35,640 nucleotides of DNA from Gammaproteobacteria bacterium. Lineage in GTDB: Bacteria; Pseudomonadota; Gammaproteobacteria; JAUZRS01. The notes under the pieces were generated by a model. The model did not search any database. It worked only from the letters and a program-made list of their open reading frames with translations, and was not told where the DNA came from. Within the stretch, counting starts at the first letter, position 1. The number at the start of each line of letters is the position of its first letter. Of the stretch, positions 16,476 to 26,394 are shown one piece after another. Made by a program: the position numbers and the translations under genes. The stretch is taken from NCBI GenBank assembly GCA_030950195.1, contig JAUZRS010000050.1:1-35640 (forward strand). Reading direction: 5' to 3'.

Positions 16476-16886
16476 ATGTCTCTATTTTCTGTTTTTGATG
16501 TGGCGGGTTCCGCCATGAGTGCGCAATCTCTGCGCTTGAACATCACCGCCAGTAATTTGGCCAATGCCGATACGGTCAGTGGCTCTGCAAAGGAGGCGTA
16601 TCATGCTCGCGCACCTATTTTTCAGGCGGTTTTAAATGGAGTGAAAAATAACCCCTCGGTTTCTGTGCAGATGCGTGGGGTGGTGGAGAGTCAAGCGCCC
16701 GTTGATGTGCGTTATGCACCGGATCATCCCTTGGCCAATGACGAGGGTAATGTGTATGCGAGCAATGTGAACCGAGTGGAGGAGATGGCCAATATGATCT
16801 CCAGTTCACGTTCGTATCAAAACAACATTGATGTTTTGGACACCTCCAAAAAATTGCTGTTACGCACTTTGATGTTAGGTGAATAA
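16476..16886 (+). CDS. flgC: Flagellar proximal rod protein FlgC
   Basis: The second rod subunit, 136 residues, with the N-terminal signature FDVAGSAMSAQSLRLNITAS and ASNLANADTV, the central MRGVVESQAPVDVRYAPDHPLANDEG segment and the C-terminal NMISSSRSYQNNIDVLDTSK helix. ATG 16476 is preferred to the in-frame TTG at 16470, which overlaps the flgB stop. It lies three bases after flgB, consistent with coupled expression. Confidence 0.97.
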   Translation: MSLFSVFDVAGSAMSAQSLRLNITASNLANADTVSGSAKEAYHARAPIFQAVLNGVKNNPSVSVQMRGVVESQAPVDVRYAPDHPLANDEGNVYASNVNRVEEMANMISSSRSYQNNIDVLDTSKKLLLRTLMLGE

Positions 16887-16904
16887 ACGTTTAGGAGATG
16901 AGTG

Positions 16905-17585
16905 ATGGTGGCAATAAGTAATGCAACATCGATTTATGAGCAAGCCGGTTTGAGTAGCGCCAGCCAAGCAGACAATGGCAGTGCAAAAGAGCTGGGTCAG
17001 GATGCTTTTTTAGAGTTAATGACCACCCAGATGAAAAATCAAGATCCATTTTCACCGATGGATAACACCGCCTTTTTGGGGCAGATGGCTCAGTTTGGTA
17101 CGGTTAATGGCATTCAAGGTTTGCAAGATTCTTTTTCTGAAGTGAGTTCGGTATTGCAGTCAAATCAGACTTTGCAAGCGGCCAGCCTGATCGGTCGAGA
17201 TGTCTTGGTCAGCAGTGATCGAAACAGTCTGCAAGCGGACGTTGGAATGCGCGGTGAGATTGGGGCTGGCAGTGCAGCGCAGAACATAAAGGTAAATATT
17301 TACGATGCAGCAGGTCAGTTGGTGCAAAGCGTACCGGTGGTTAATGACGGTGGCGGCCTATTGAAATACCACTGGGATGGTACCACTGCAAATGGATTCG
17401 CAGCGCCCTTGGGTGAATACAGTGTGGTGGCAGAAGGCCAGCAAAATGGGCTGACACAGAGTTACCCCACTTTTGCCACCGCACGGGTAAACAGTGTGAC
17501 CGTGGCCAATAACGGTGGTGAAATTATGTTGGATTTAGAAGGTGTGGGTCTGTTGCCCTTGAGTCAGGCAAAACGAATTCAGTAA
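16905..17585 (+). CDS. flgD: Flagellar hook cap and hook assembly protein FlgD
   Basis: FlgD forms the scaffold that caps the growing hook. The 226-residue product contains the FlgD signature QDAFLELMTTQMKNQDPFSPMDN near residues 29-51, followed by the Tudor-like/FlgD-Ig region with IYDAAGQLVQSVPV and YHWDGTTANGFAAPLGEY. The start is ATG 16905, seven bases after AGGAG; an in-frame GTG at 16902 is less well placed. Confidence 0.96.
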   Translation: MVAISNATSIYEQAGLSSASQADNGSAKELGQDAFLELMTTQMKNQDPFSPMDNTAFLGQMAQFGTVNGIQGLQDSFSEVSSVLQSNQTLQAASLIGRDVLVSSDRNSLQADVGMRGEIGAGSAAQNIKVNIYDAAGQLVQSVPVVNDGGGLLKYHWDGTTANGFAAPLGEYSVVAEGQQNGLTQSYPTFATARVNSVTVANNGGEIMLDLEGVGLLPLSQAKRIQ

Positions 17586-17603
17586 TTTTTTGGAGCGTGA
17601 AAA

Positions 17604-18833
17604 ATGTCATTTAATACATCGTTGAGTGGTTTAAATGCCGCTGCTTCAGATCTGAGTGTGACCAGTAATAACATTGCCAATGTGGGTTCGATCGGTTTTA
17701 AAGGCTCGCGTACGGAATTTTCCGATGTGTTCAGTGCAACCGGTGCCAGTAACATTGGCTCCGGTGCTCAGCTGGCTGCGGTGAATCAAAATTTCAATCA
17801 GGGTAATTTGGAATTCACCAATAACAGTTTGGACTTGGCCATCAGTGGTCGCGGCTTTTTTGTGGCATCCAATACGCCAGACGGCGCTGATCGAGTGTAT
17901 ACCCGTGCTGGAGGCTTTCATGTCAATCAGGACGGTTATGTGGTTAATAGTTCCGGCCAATTTATGCAGGCGTTTCCGGTTAACCCCGATGGCACGGTCT
18001 CTTCTTCTAATCTTTCCTCAGCAGGGCCGCTGTTGATACCAGAAGAGTTTGGTGCGCCAACGGCGACGACTTCAATCTCATTGTCGGCTAATTTTCCGGC
18101 GACCGCTCCGGTATTGCCTGTGGCGGGATTTGATCCATTGAATGCCACCACCTATAACCATTCAACTTCGGCGACGGTTTACGATTCTTTGGGTAATACC
18201 CATGTGATGACCAATTATTTTTTTAAAACCAGTGCGGTAAATAACAGCTGGGAGAGTCGTAGTTTTTTGGATGGTGCTGCTTTAACAGCAAATGGCAGTG
18301 AGACCTTGCAGTTTGACCCTACAGGGGCTTTAACTGCGCCTGTAGGCGGTGCTGTTTCGTTTGCCGGTTTTCCTTTGTCCAACGGTGCCGACCCTTTGAC
18401 TTTGAGCAGCAATTACAGTGGCAGCACCCAATTTTCTTCTGCATTTGCGGTTCTGAGTTTGGCGCAAGATGGCAATACCACCGGTTCATTGAGTGGTATG
18501 AGTATTTCTGAGGAGGGTTTAGTGCAGGCCAATTTTAGTAATGGAGAAAGTCGTCCCTTGGGGAAAGTAGCCTTGGCTGATTTTCGTAATTCTCAAGGAC
18601 TGCAATCGGTGGGCAACAGTGCTTGGGTGGAAACGATTGATTCTGGTGCGGTGATGGCGGGTGAGGCCAATAACGGTCGTCTCGGTGCGGTCAAAGGTGG
18701 CGCGGTGGAGGCTTCCAATGTGGATTTAACCCAGCAATTGGTTAAATTGATTACCGCGCAACGTAATTTTCAGGCCAATGCTAAGGCGATTGAGACCTCC
18801 AGTTCGTTGACGCAAACGATTATGAACATTTAG
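17604..18833 (+). CDS. flgE: Flagellar hook protein FlgE
   Basis: The hook subunit exported through the flagellar gate. The 409-residue product begins MSFNTSLSGLNAAASDLSVT with SNNIANVGSIGFKGSRTEF, has the middle FlgE domain (NATTYNHSTSATVYDSLGN), and ends with the C-terminal coiled segment VDLTQQLVKLITAQRNFQANAK. ATG 17604 has GGAG upstream. Length is normal for the family. Confidence 0.97.
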   Translation: MSFNTSLSGLNAAASDLSVTSNNIANVGSIGFKGSRTEFSDVFSATGASNIGSGAQLAAVNQNFNQGNLEFTNNSLDLAISGRGFFVASNTPDGADRVYTRAGGFHVNQDGYVVNSSGQFMQAFPVNPDGTVSSSNLSSAGPLLIPEEFGAPTATTSISLSANFPATAPVLPVAGFDPLNATTYNHSTSATVYDSLGNTHVMTNYFFKTSAVNNSWESRSFLDGAALTANGSETLQFDPTGALTAPVGGAVSFAGFPLSNGADPLTLSSNYSGSTQFSSAFAVLSLAQDGNTTGSLSGMSISEEGLVQANFSNGESRPLGKVALADFRNSQGLQSVGNSAWVETIDSGAVMAGEANNGRLGAVKGGAVEASNVDLTQQLVKLITAQRNFQANAKAIETSSSLTQTIMNI

Positions 18834-18846
18834 GTTGGGGTGATTT

Positions 18847-19587
18847 ATGGATCGTGTGCTTTATGTGGCGATGAGCGGCGCTAAAAATATTATGTTAGCG
18901 CAGACCAGTAACAGTAATAATTTGGCCAATCTAAATACCACCGGTTTTAAGTCTGATATTGATTATTTTAAACAGCTGCCCGTTTACGGCCCTGGTCAGC
19001 CCAGCCGTGTTTATGCGGAAACGGAGCGAGCCGGTGCTGATTTTCAAGCTGGGGATCTTCAGTCCACAGGGCGTGCTTTGGATGTGGCGATTACGGGTAA
19101 AGGTTGGATGGCGGTGGAATCAGACCAAGGTGAAGAGGCCTACAGTCGCCGTGGTGATCTGCGTTTGGACAGCAATGGCTTGTTGCGCAACGGTTCTGGT
19201 GAATTGATATTGGGAGAGGGTGGGCCGATCAGTTTACCGCCCCACGACAATGTGCTGATTGCGGCGGATGGCAGTATCAGCATTCAACCTTTGGGGCAAC
19301 CGGCAACCTCAATGGTGTTAATTGATCGGATTAAATTGGTGCAGCCCAATGAGGGTGAGCTGTATAAGGGCAATGATGCGCTGTTTCACCCAAGATCAGG
19401 GGAGTTGTTGGAGGCCGATGCCCGCGTGCGGTTGAGCAGTGGCACGTTGGAATCGAGTAATGTCAACGCCATTGAAGCGATGGTCAATTTAATCGAATAT
19501 TCTCGTGCATTTGAGTCGCAGATTAAATTAATGAAAGCCGCTCAAGATAACGACGCTGCTTCGGCTCGCTTGTTGCGTATGGGCTAA
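18847..19587 (+). CDS. flgF: Flagellar proximal rod protein FlgF
   Basis: A rod subunit of 246 residues. It starts [21 protein letters not shown] with [19 protein letters not shown] and ends [21 protein letters not shown], typical of FlgF. It lies 13 bases after flgE and 23 bases before flgG. The ribosome-binding site is a GGGG-type run about five bases from the ATG. Confidence 0.96.
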   Translation: MDRVLYVAMSGAKNIMLAQTSNSNNLANLNTTGFKSDIDYFKQLPVYGPGQPSRVYAETERAGADFQAGDLQSTGRALDVAITGKGWMAVESDQGEEAYSRRGDLRLDSNGLLRNGSGELILGEGGPISLPPHDNVLIAADGSISIQPLGQPATSMVLIDRIKLVQPNEGELYKGNDALFHPRSGELLEADARVRLSSGTLESSNVNAIEAMVNLIEYSRAFESQIKLMKAAQDNDAASARLLRMG

Positions 19588-19610
19588 AAGAGACTAAAAA
19601 AGGAGCACCT

Positions 19611-20396
19611 ATGAACCCTGCACTTTGGGTGGCAAAAACAGGTTTGGATGCACAGCAGGCAAAAATGTCGGTGGTGTCGAATAACTTAGCTAATGTGAAC
19701 ACCACCGGCTTTAAACGCAGCCGAGCGGTATTTGAAGACCTGCTGTATCAAAATGTACGTCAAGCAGGGGGGCAGAGCTCGCAAGATACGCAACTGCCTT
19801 CAGGGTTGTCTATTGGCACCGGTGTACGTCTGGTAGCGACGGAAAAGCTGCATACTCAAGGTAATATTGTTCAGACCAATAATTCTTTTGATATGGCGAT
19901 TAACGGTCGGGGGTTTTTTCAGATTGCGATGCCCGATGGCAATTTAGCTTACTCCCGTGATGGCAGTTTTAATTTGGACAACCAAGGTCAGATGGTGACC
20001 TCCAGCGGTTACGCTTTGCAACCCAATATAACCATTCCATCTGGGGCGCAGAGCATCACCATCGGTGACGACGGTACGGTGTCGGTGATGTTGCCAGGCA
20101 ACAGTGATCCGATTCAAGTGGGTAACATTCAGTTGGCGGATTTTGTTAATCCCGTTGGTTTGCAATCCATTGGTGAAAATCTCTATTTGGAAACCGCAGC
20201 CAGTGGTGGAGCACAGACCGGCACGCCGGGTTTTAATGGCATAGGTCGTTTAAACCAAGGCTCACTCGAAACGTCCAATGTGAATGTGGTGGAAGAGATG
20301 GTGAATTTGATTGAAACCCAGCGTGCTTATGAGATGAATTCGAAAGCGATTTCGGCAGCGGATGGCATGTTGAAGTTTTTGAATAATAATGTATAA
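19611..20396 (+). CDS. flgG: Flagellar distal rod protein FlgG
   Basis: The distal rod subunit, the driveshaft inside the P and L rings. The 261-residue product starts [20 protein letters not shown] and carries [26 protein letters not shown], which includes the extra rod-specific stretch that separates FlgG from FlgE. It ends [18 protein letters not shown] followed by [16 protein letters not shown] precedes the ATG at ideal spacing. Confidence 0.98.
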   Translation: MNPALWVAKTGLDAQQAKMSVVSNNLANVNTTGFKRSRAVFEDLLYQNVRQAGGQSSQDTQLPSGLSIGTGVRLVATEKLHTQGNIVQTNNSFDMAINGRGFFQIAMPDGNLAYSRDGSFNLDNQGQMVTSSGYALQPNITIPSGAQSITIGDDGTVSVMLPGNSDPIQVGNIQLADFVNPVGLQSIGENLYLETAASGGAQTGTPGFNGIGRLNQGSLETSNVNVVEEMVNLIETQRAYEMNSKAISAADGMLKFLNNNV

Positions 20397-20428
20397 ATTT
20401 TACATTACCCTTATGGAGTGAGTCGATT

Positions 20429-21118
20429 ATGTGGCTTTTAATTCGAAGCGCTTTTATTAGCGTCTTGATCTTATCCATTGGTGCTTGTGCCAGCCATGGA
20501 AAAAAACGCTTTGCGGCTACTGAATTTGAAACCGTTGATCGCACGCCGGAGAGTAAAAAAAATACGCTGCTGAACGGTGCTATTTATCGACAAAACAGTT
20601 CTATTTCTCTATTTAAAGACAATAAAGCCTATCAGGTAGGTGATATTTTAACCATTTTGTTGAGTGAAAGAACCAACGCCTCGACTTTGGCTTCCACCAG
20701 TACCTCGAAAAACGATCAAATTGATATTGGTGTTTCCACTCTATTTGGTGGTGCTGGTAATCATCGTGGTCTGCCGGTATTGGATGCGGGGGTTAAGGCG
20801 AAACGAGGTTTTTCAGGCAACGGTGACAGCAGTCAGAGTAACAGCCTCAAAGGTGACATTACCGTTTCAGTAGTACAGATTTTAAACAATGGTAATTTGA
20901 GGGTGAGAGGGGAAAAGTTGATACGTATTAATCAAGGTTCTGAGTCAATGCATTTCTCTGGGGTGTTGCGTCCGCAAGACATCAGATCGGATAACAGCAT
21001 CTCTTCGATCAAAGTGGCCAACGCTAAAATTTATTACGGCAGCGACGGCTCCATTGGTGATGCCAATACACAGGGCTGGCTGTCGCGTTTGCTCTCCAGT
21101 GAATATTGGTTTTTTTAG
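20429..21118 (+). CDS. flgH: Flagellar L-ring lipoprotein FlgH
   Basis: Forms the L ring in the outer membrane and shows that the cell has one. The 229-residue product starts with a lipoprotein signal peptide whose lipobox is IGAC (Cys20), and contains the FlgH blocks YQVGDILTILLSERTNAS, then GDITVSVVQILNNGNLRVRGEK and the C-terminal GVLRPQDIRSDNSISS. GGAG lies about ten bases before the ATG. Confidence 0.97.
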   Translation: MWLLIRSAFISVLILSIGACASHGKKRFAATEFETVDRTPESKKNTLLNGAIYRQNSSISLFKDNKAYQVGDILTILLSERTNASTLASTSTSKNDQIDIGVSTLFGGAGNHRGLPVLDAGVKAKRGFSGNGDSSQSNSLKGDITVSVVQILNNGNLRVRGEKLIRINQGSESMHFSGVLRPQDIRSDNSISSIKVANAKIYYGSDGSIGDANTQGWLSRLLSSEYWFF

Positions 21119-21127
21119 AGAATGATT

Positions 21128-22240
21128 ATGCGTCTATTGAAGCGAGTGGGGTGGTTCGGTTTTATGTGTGTGGCGCTGCTGCCTTCGAGCGGCTCAGCAG
21201 AACGCATTAAGGATCTGGCTTCCATTGCGGGCGTGCGCAGTAATCCGCTGATTGGTTACGGCATTGTGGTGGGTTTGGATGGTTCGGGTGATCAAAGCAG
21301 TCAGGCACCTTTTGCGCTGCAAAGTTTAAAGTCGATGTTAAGCCAATACGGTGTCACCTTACCCTCGAATGTCAAAGCTCAGGTAAAAAACATTGCAGCG
21401 GTGATTGTGCATGCGGAGTTGCCTGCGTTTTCTAAAGTGGGGCAGAGCATTGATATTACCGTCTCATCTTTGGGCAACGCGAAAAGTTTGCGTGGCGGCA
21501 GTCTGTTAATGACTGCTTTAAAAGGCGTTGACGGTAATATTTACGCCATTGCTCAAGGCAGTTTGGTGGTGGGGGGCTTTGGTGTCGAGGGCAAAGACGG
21601 CTCCAGTGTGACGTTGAACATTCCCAGTGTGGGTCGCATCCCTAATGGAGCAATGGTAGAGCGCGAGGTGTTAACCGCTTTAAATCAAAATGATTACATT
21701 CAATTGCTGCTGCATTCACCTGATTTTACCACCGCCAAACATTTGACCGATACCTTAAACAGCACCTTAGGGGCCAAGACCGCAGTGGCATTGGATGCCA
21801 GCAGCATTAAAGTGTCGGCTCCCAAAGAGAGCGACCAACGGGTCGGTTTTATCTCTTTTTTAGAAAATTTAGAGGTGGTGCCTGGTGAGGCGGCAGCAAA
21901 AGTCATTATTAATTCCCGCACCGGCACCATTGTGATTGGTAGCCACGTCACCGTTTCTCCGGCAGCGGTGACCCACGGTGGCATGACGGTCAGCATTACC
22001 TCTAATCCGATTGTTAGCCAACCTGGAGCCTTGTCTCAAGGTGAAACGGTGGTGGTGCCTAAAGATGATATTGAAGTGAGTCAAGAGAACAATCGCATGT
22101 TTCTGTTTGATTCAGGTGTGACCTTGAGTGAAATAGTGAACGCGGTTAATCAGGTCGGGGCGGCTCCAGGTGATTTGGTGGCGATTTTAGAAGCCTTAAA
22201 ACAGGTGGGTGCTTTGAAGGCGCAGTTGATTGTGATTTAA
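21128..22240 (+). CDS. flgI: Flagellar P-ring protein FlgI
   Basis: Builds the P ring around the rod in the peptidoglycan layer with help from FlgA. The roughly 370-residue product has a signal peptide ending near SGSA and the strongly conserved [21 protein letters not shown] start of the mature protein, then [10 protein letters not shown] and a typical C-terminal segment [20 protein letters not shown]. Two ATGs lie in frame, at 21122 and 21128; AGAGA is better spaced for 21128. The difference is two residues. Confidence 0.97.
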   Translation: MRLLKRVGWFGFMCVALLPSSGSAERIKDLASIAGVRSNPLIGYGIVVGLDGSGDQSSQAPFALQSLKSMLSQYGVTLPSNVKAQVKNIAAVIVHAELPAFSKVGQSIDITVSSLGNAKSLRGGSLLMTALKGVDGNIYAIAQGSLVVGGFGVEGKDGSSVTLNIPSVGRIPNGAMVEREVLTALNQNDYIQLLLHSPDFTTAKHLTDTLNSTLGAKTAVALDASSIKVSAPKESDQRVGFISFLENLEVVPGEAAAKVIINSRTGTIVIGSHVTVSPAAVTHGGMTVSITSNPIVSQPGALSQGETVVVPKDDIEVSQENNRMFLFDSGVTLSEIVNAVNQVGAAPGDLVAILEALKQVGALKAQLIVI

Positions 22241-22250
22241 GGAGTGTATT

Positions 22251-23159
22251 GTGAGTCTGAATGGTGATTTTTATTTTGATAACCGTTCCTTGAGCAGTTT
22301 GAAATACCAAGCGAGAGCGGCAGGCGGTCAAGAGGAAACCTTAAAAAAAGTCTCACAGCAGTTTGAAGCTTTTTTTATTAAGATCATGTTAAAAAGTATG
22401 CGTGATGCCAGTGCCAGCAGTGGCGAAGGTCTGTTTGACAGCCAAGCTACTCAGTTTTATCAACAGATGTTTGATGATCAGTTGTCGGTGACGATGTCCT
22501 CGCGGGGCAGTTTTGGCATCTCAAATTTACTGCAACAGCAGCTCTCCACCACCGAAACAGAGTCGAAACGACTTTTTTCTGTTCCTGAACGAAGTCGTTT
22601 CCAAGCTCAACAAACCATCCCTCAGCCGCCGTCCATAACAACACGGCGAATGGCTGAGTTGGAACCGCATTTTTCAGCAGAATCACCCGCGGAATTTGTC
22701 ACTTCTCTTCGACCTTACGCCGTTGCCGCTGCGAAAAAAATAGGCATTGATGCCAATGTCTTGATTGCCCAAGCGGCTTTGGAAACCGGTTGGGGGAAGA
22801 AAATTCCAAAACAAACTTCAGGTCAGAGCAGCTTTAATCTGTTTGGTATTAAAGCCGATCAGCGTTGGCAGGGTGAGCGGGTGGTGATCAACACCGTTGA
22901 GTTTAAACAGGACCGTTTTGTCACTGAAAAGGCTTCGTTTCGTGCGTATGACTCGGTGAAAGAGTCCATTGAGGATTACATTCAATTCGTTAAAAGAGAG
23001 CCGCGTTACAAAATGGCGTTGGCCAACAGCAACGATGCTGAACGTTATCTGCATGAGCTAAAAAAAGCTGGGTATGCTACAGACCCTGAATACGATCATA
23101 AAATAATTCGCATTATGCGGGGACGTTTTATTGCCGAGGTTGGGCCGCTTAACAGTTAA
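22251..23159 (+). CDS. flgJ: Flagellar rod cap and peptidoglycan hydrolase FlgJ
   Basis: FlgJ caps the growing rod and opens the peptidoglycan. The 302-residue product has an N-terminal rod-binding domain (about 28-95; VSQQFEAFFIKIMLKSMRDA) and a C-terminal glucosaminidase domain (about 145-300) with the catalytic Glu178 in QAALETGWGKK, followed by SSFNLFGIKAD. It is therefore the two-domain gammaproteobacterial form. The GTG start follows AAGGAG at good spacing. Confidence 0.97.
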   Translation: MSLNGDFYFDNRSLSSLKYQARAAGGQEETLKKVSQQFEAFFIKIMLKSMRDASASSGEGLFDSQATQFYQQMFDDQLSVTMSSRGSFGISNLLQQQLSTTETESKRLFSVPERSRFQAQQTIPQPPSITTRRMAELEPHFSAESPAEFVTSLRPYAVAAAKKIGIDANVLIAQAALETGWGKKIPKQTSGQSSFNLFGIKADQRWQGERVVINTVEFKQDRFVTEKASFRAYDSVKESIEDYIQFVKREPRYKMALANSNDAERYLHELKKAGYATDPEYDHKIIRIMRGRFIAEVGPLNS

Positions 23160-23187
23160 GATTGATTAGTTTAATGGGAGGTGTGTC

Positions 23188-25065
23188 ATGAGTGATTTAT
23201 TATCAATAGGCTTGTCCGGTGTGCTGGCCAACCAAAGCGCATTGGCAACGGCGGGACATAACATTGCCAATGTGAGTACGGCCGGTTACAGCCGTCAAAG
23301 TGTTGAATTACACGCCGCTGTGAGTGGCAAAAATACCGGCTCAGGGGTTTCTGGAGGTGATGCACAGAGAGTGTATGAAGGGTTTTGGAGCAGTCAATTA
23401 CAGCAGTCCGGTTCTGAGAGCAGCCGTTTGCAGACCTTTAACGATATGGCGCGTACGATTGATGACATTTTGGCTGATCCTCAAGGGGGTATGACGCCCG
23501 CGTTGCAAAACTTTTTTTCGGCGTTGCAAGATGTGGCCAGTGACCCTGGTGCCAGTTCGACACGTATTGCTTTATTGAGTGAATCTGAGGCGTTGAGCAG
23601 CCGTTTTCAAAGTTTGGATCGTCAGTTTAACGACCAAGGCCAATACCTTAATGGTCGTGTGTCTGAATTGGTAAATGAAATTAACGGTTTGGCAGAAGGC
23701 ATTCAGGGTTTGAATGGAAAATTAATGGGCAGCGCAGAGGGTGCTTCACCGGATTTGTTGGATCAACGGGATCACCTCCTGACCCTGTTGGCCGATAAAG
23801 TGGCGGTAAAAACCTCAAATAACGGCGATGGCACAGTGAACGTGTTTATTGGTAATGGCCAGACTTTGGTCAGTGGTGTGGACAGTTTTAAATTAACCAC
23901 GAAACCGTCGGCAGAGGATGCCAGAGAGCTGGTGGTGGTTTATGAGGGCGTTGGTGGCAGCAGTGACATCAGCAGCCAAATTCGGGGCGGGGAGATGGGT
24001 GGTTTGATGGATTTTCGCAATGAAGTGTTGTCGGTGGCGAAAAATCATTTAGGCCGTGTTGCCGTTGGTATCGAGCAGAGTGTAAATCAACTGCACCGTC
24101 AAGGTATGGATCTGCAAGGCAATTTGGGAGCTGATTTTTTTAGTACAGAACAGCCGACCGCCCTTGCAAATAGAAATAATCAGGGCAACGCCAATGTTGC
24201 TGTGCAAATCAGTGATGTGAGTCAGCTTACGACGCAAAATTACCAACTCTCTTACGATGGGGCAGCTTGGTCACTGGCAAGTGAAAATGGCGCATCGCAA
24301 GTGAGTGGTGTTGGGCCTGATCTGGTTTTGAATGGCGTGACAGTTTCGATTGTGAATAACGCCGCAGTGGCCGGTGATCGTTTTCAAATTAACCCATTGG
24401 AACAGGCCGCTGCCTCACTGACAACGGTGCTAAAAAATGGCAATGAGATTGCGGCGGCTTCACCGCTAAAAACCTCAGAAGACATTAATAATGGTGGCAC
24501 TGCACGTCTGTCGGGTTTGAGCATTAATGATGTGGGTAATGCGGCTCTTTTGGCTCCGGTGACCTTGGTTTTTGATGCTCCTCCGACCCGTTATTCGCTG
24601 TTGGATGGCACTACGGGAGCGGTGTTGGCCGCAGCGCAGGCGTACAGTGGCAATAACAATATTAATTTAAACGGCTGGCAGGTTAATCTACAGGGGCAAG
24701 CCAACGCTGGAGATCGTTTTAATATTGGCAGCAATGTTGGGGGTACGGCAGACAATCGCGCCATGTTGTCCATTTCGGCCTTGCAGTCTCAAGGTGTTTT
24801 AAATCAGGGGGCCAGTAGTTTTCAAGAGGCGTACAGCGAATTAGTGGTTAATGTGGGGTCGGTGACCCGTAAGTCGGCGATGCATCGTGATGCTCAACAA
24901 GCGTTGTTTGATCAAGTGACGGCTCGTAGAGAATCGGTGGCGGGGGTTAATTTGGATGAAGAAGCGGCTAATTTGGTGCGTTATCAAAAAGCTTATCAAG
25001 CGGCAGCGCAAGTAATTTCGACATCACAAAGTCTGTTTCAAACTCTGTTAAATGCGGTTCGATAG
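23188..25065 (+). CDS. flgK: Flagellar hook-filament junction protein FlgK (HAP1)
   Basis: The first junction protein between hook and filament, exported with help from FlgN. The 625-residue product begins with SIGLSGVLANQSALATAGHNIANVSTAGYSRQ split over residues 6-37 and ends with the conserved EEAANLVRYQKAYQAAAQVI segment. The middle contains two related beta-rich modules of about 55 residues (about 349-407 and 454-515), each ending in GDRF. A third version is present in FlgL. GGGAGG precedes the ATG. Confidence 0.96.
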   Translation: MSDLLSIGLSGVLANQSALATAGHNIANVSTAGYSRQSVELHAAVSGKNTGSGVSGGDAQRVYEGFWSSQLQQSGSESSRLQTFNDMARTIDDILADPQGGMTPALQNFFSALQDVASDPGASSTRIALLSESEALSSRFQSLDRQFNDQGQYLNGRVSELVNEINGLAEGIQGLNGKLMGSAEGASPDLLDQRDHLLTLLADKVAVKTSNNGDGTVNVFIGNGQTLVSGVDSFKLTTKPSAEDARELVVVYEGVGGSSDISSQIRGGEMGGLMDFRNEVLSVAKNHLGRVAVGIEQSVNQLHRQGMDLQGNLGADFFSTEQPTALANRNNQGNANVAVQISDVSQLTTQNYQLSYDGAAWSLASENGASQVSGVGPDLVLNGVTVSIVNNAAVAGDRFQINPLEQAAASLTTVLKNGNEIAAASPLKTSEDINNGGTARLSGLSINDVGNAALLAPVTLVFDAPPTRYSLLDGTTGAVLAAAQAYSGNNNINLNGWQVNLQGQANAGDRFNIGSNVGGTADNRAMLSISALQSQGVLNQGASSFQEAYSELVVNVGSVTRKSAMHRDAQQALFDQVTARRESVAGVNLDEEAANLVRYQKAYQAAAQVISTSQSLFQTLLNAVR

Positions 25066-25074
25066 GAGAAAAAA

Positions 25075-26286
25075 ATGCGCGTCTCTACCTCGCAGTTGTT
25101 TCAGCACAGTTTACGTTCAATGCAAACACAACAGACCAAATTGGCGGATCTTCAGCATCAAATAGCCAGTGGTCAAAAAAACCTACGTCCGTCTGATAAT
25201 CCGGCTGATGCGGCTCGAAGTTTGAATTTGCAGCAGGTTGTGGATCAGACTCAGCAATATCAGAGCAATATTAATCAGGCACAAGGGCGTTTGGAGTTGG
25301 AAGATACGGTGTTAACGGATGTTACCTCGTTGCTGCAACGGGTGAAAGATTTGGCGTTGCAAGCCAATAATGGCTCACTGTCATCGGCGGATATGAGTGC
25401 CATTTCTCAGGAGGTGGTGGAGCGTAAAGAGGAGCTGTTGTCGTTGGTGAATACGCGAGATGCTAACGGTGATTTTCTTTTTTCTGGTTTTAAAGGCCGG
25501 ACACAGGCGTTTGAGAAAAGCGGCAGTGGTGATCTTGCTGGGGTCTCTTTTCAAGGTGATCAAGGCATCAGAGAGATTCAAGTCAGCCCCTCTCGGCGGG
25601 TAAAAGATGCGGACTCGGGCAGTGATCTATTTTTGAATGTGGCCTCTCCCGCTGGAGTGGCGGTAACCGCGAGTGTGAATAATGGCGGTACGCTGGCAGC
25701 CAGTACGGCGTTTATTACGGATGTAAGTTTGCAAACTCAAAATCGCTATCAGATTACGTTCAATACGCCGACTCAATTTAACCTTGTGGATACAACCACG
25801 GCAACCACGGTATTGGTAAACAGCACGTATGTTTCTGGAAAGGCGATTGAATTTGATGGTTTGAAAGTGGTGTTGCACGGTGCGGCTCAAGTAGGTGATC
25901 AATTGATTTTGGAGCCGTCTGTTAAGCAGGATGTGTTTACCAGTATGAATAAGTTTATTGATGCTTTGGCGGCGAGTTCGTCGATCTCCAACAGCAATGC
26001 ACGTTTGTCTGGGGTGTTGGCGGAGAGCATCACTGAATTTGATGCGACAATCTCAAAAAGCATTGAATTTCAGACCCAAGTGGGGGGGCGTTTAAGCTCA
26101 TTGGCTTCACAAAGCATTGAGAACGATGCTTACTTGATTCAACTTAAAACATCACTGTCAAAAATTCATGATCTTGATTATACCGCTGCCATTTCTCAAT
26201 TAACCCAAGAGAGTATGGTGTTGCAAGCATCGCAAGCGGCTTTTATGAAAGTTGAAAAAATATCTCTTTTTGATTTTTTAAGATAA
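25075..26286 (+). CDS. flgL: Flagellar hook-filament junction protein FlgL (HAP3)
   Basis: The second junction protein. The 403-residue product starts MRVSTSQLFQHSLRSMQTQQ with the flagellin-like QIASGQKNLRPSDNPADAA, and ends with a flagellin-like C-terminal helix (SQLTQESMVLQASQAAFMKV). A beta-rich insert near 223-284, containing FDGLKVVLHGAAQVGDQLIL, resembles the modules in FlgK. AGGAG precedes the ATG. It is the last gene of the rod-hook operon. Confidence 0.95.
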   Translation: MRVSTSQLFQHSLRSMQTQQTKLADLQHQIASGQKNLRPSDNPADAARSLNLQQVVDQTQQYQSNINQAQGRLELEDTVLTDVTSLLQRVKDLALQANNGSLSSADMSAISQEVVERKEELLSLVNTRDANGDFLFSGFKGRTQAFEKSGSGDLAGVSFQGDQGIREIQVSPSRRVKDADSGSDLFLNVASPAGVAVTASVNNGGTLAASTAFITDVSLQTQNRYQITFNTPTQFNLVDTTTATTVLVNSTYVSGKAIEFDGLKVVLHGAAQVGDQLILEPSVKQDVFTSMNKFIDALAASSSISNSNARLSGVLAESITEFDATISKSIEFQTQVGGRLSSLASQSIENDAYLIQLKTSLSKIHDLDYTAAISQLTQESMVLQASQAAFMKVEKISLFDFLR

Positions 26287-26325
26287 AAATTTTTCAACAA
26301 TATTCATGATCTCTTTTATTTTTTA

Positions 26326-26352
26326 TAAAGATTATTAGATATAAACCGATAG
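26326..26352 (+). promoter_or_regulatory. Sigma-28 (FliA) promoter of fliC
   Basis: TAAAG begins at 26326 and ACCGATAG (26345-26352) follows TAAA after exactly 15 bases, against consensus TAAA-N15-GCCGATAA. The expected start near 26360 leaves a leader of about 35 bases with AGGAG at 26382-26386. This is the clearest FliA site in the window. Confidence 0.87.
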
Positions 26353-26394
26353 TATAAATGAATGTAGTATGATTCTTTTTTAGGAGAAGTAGAA

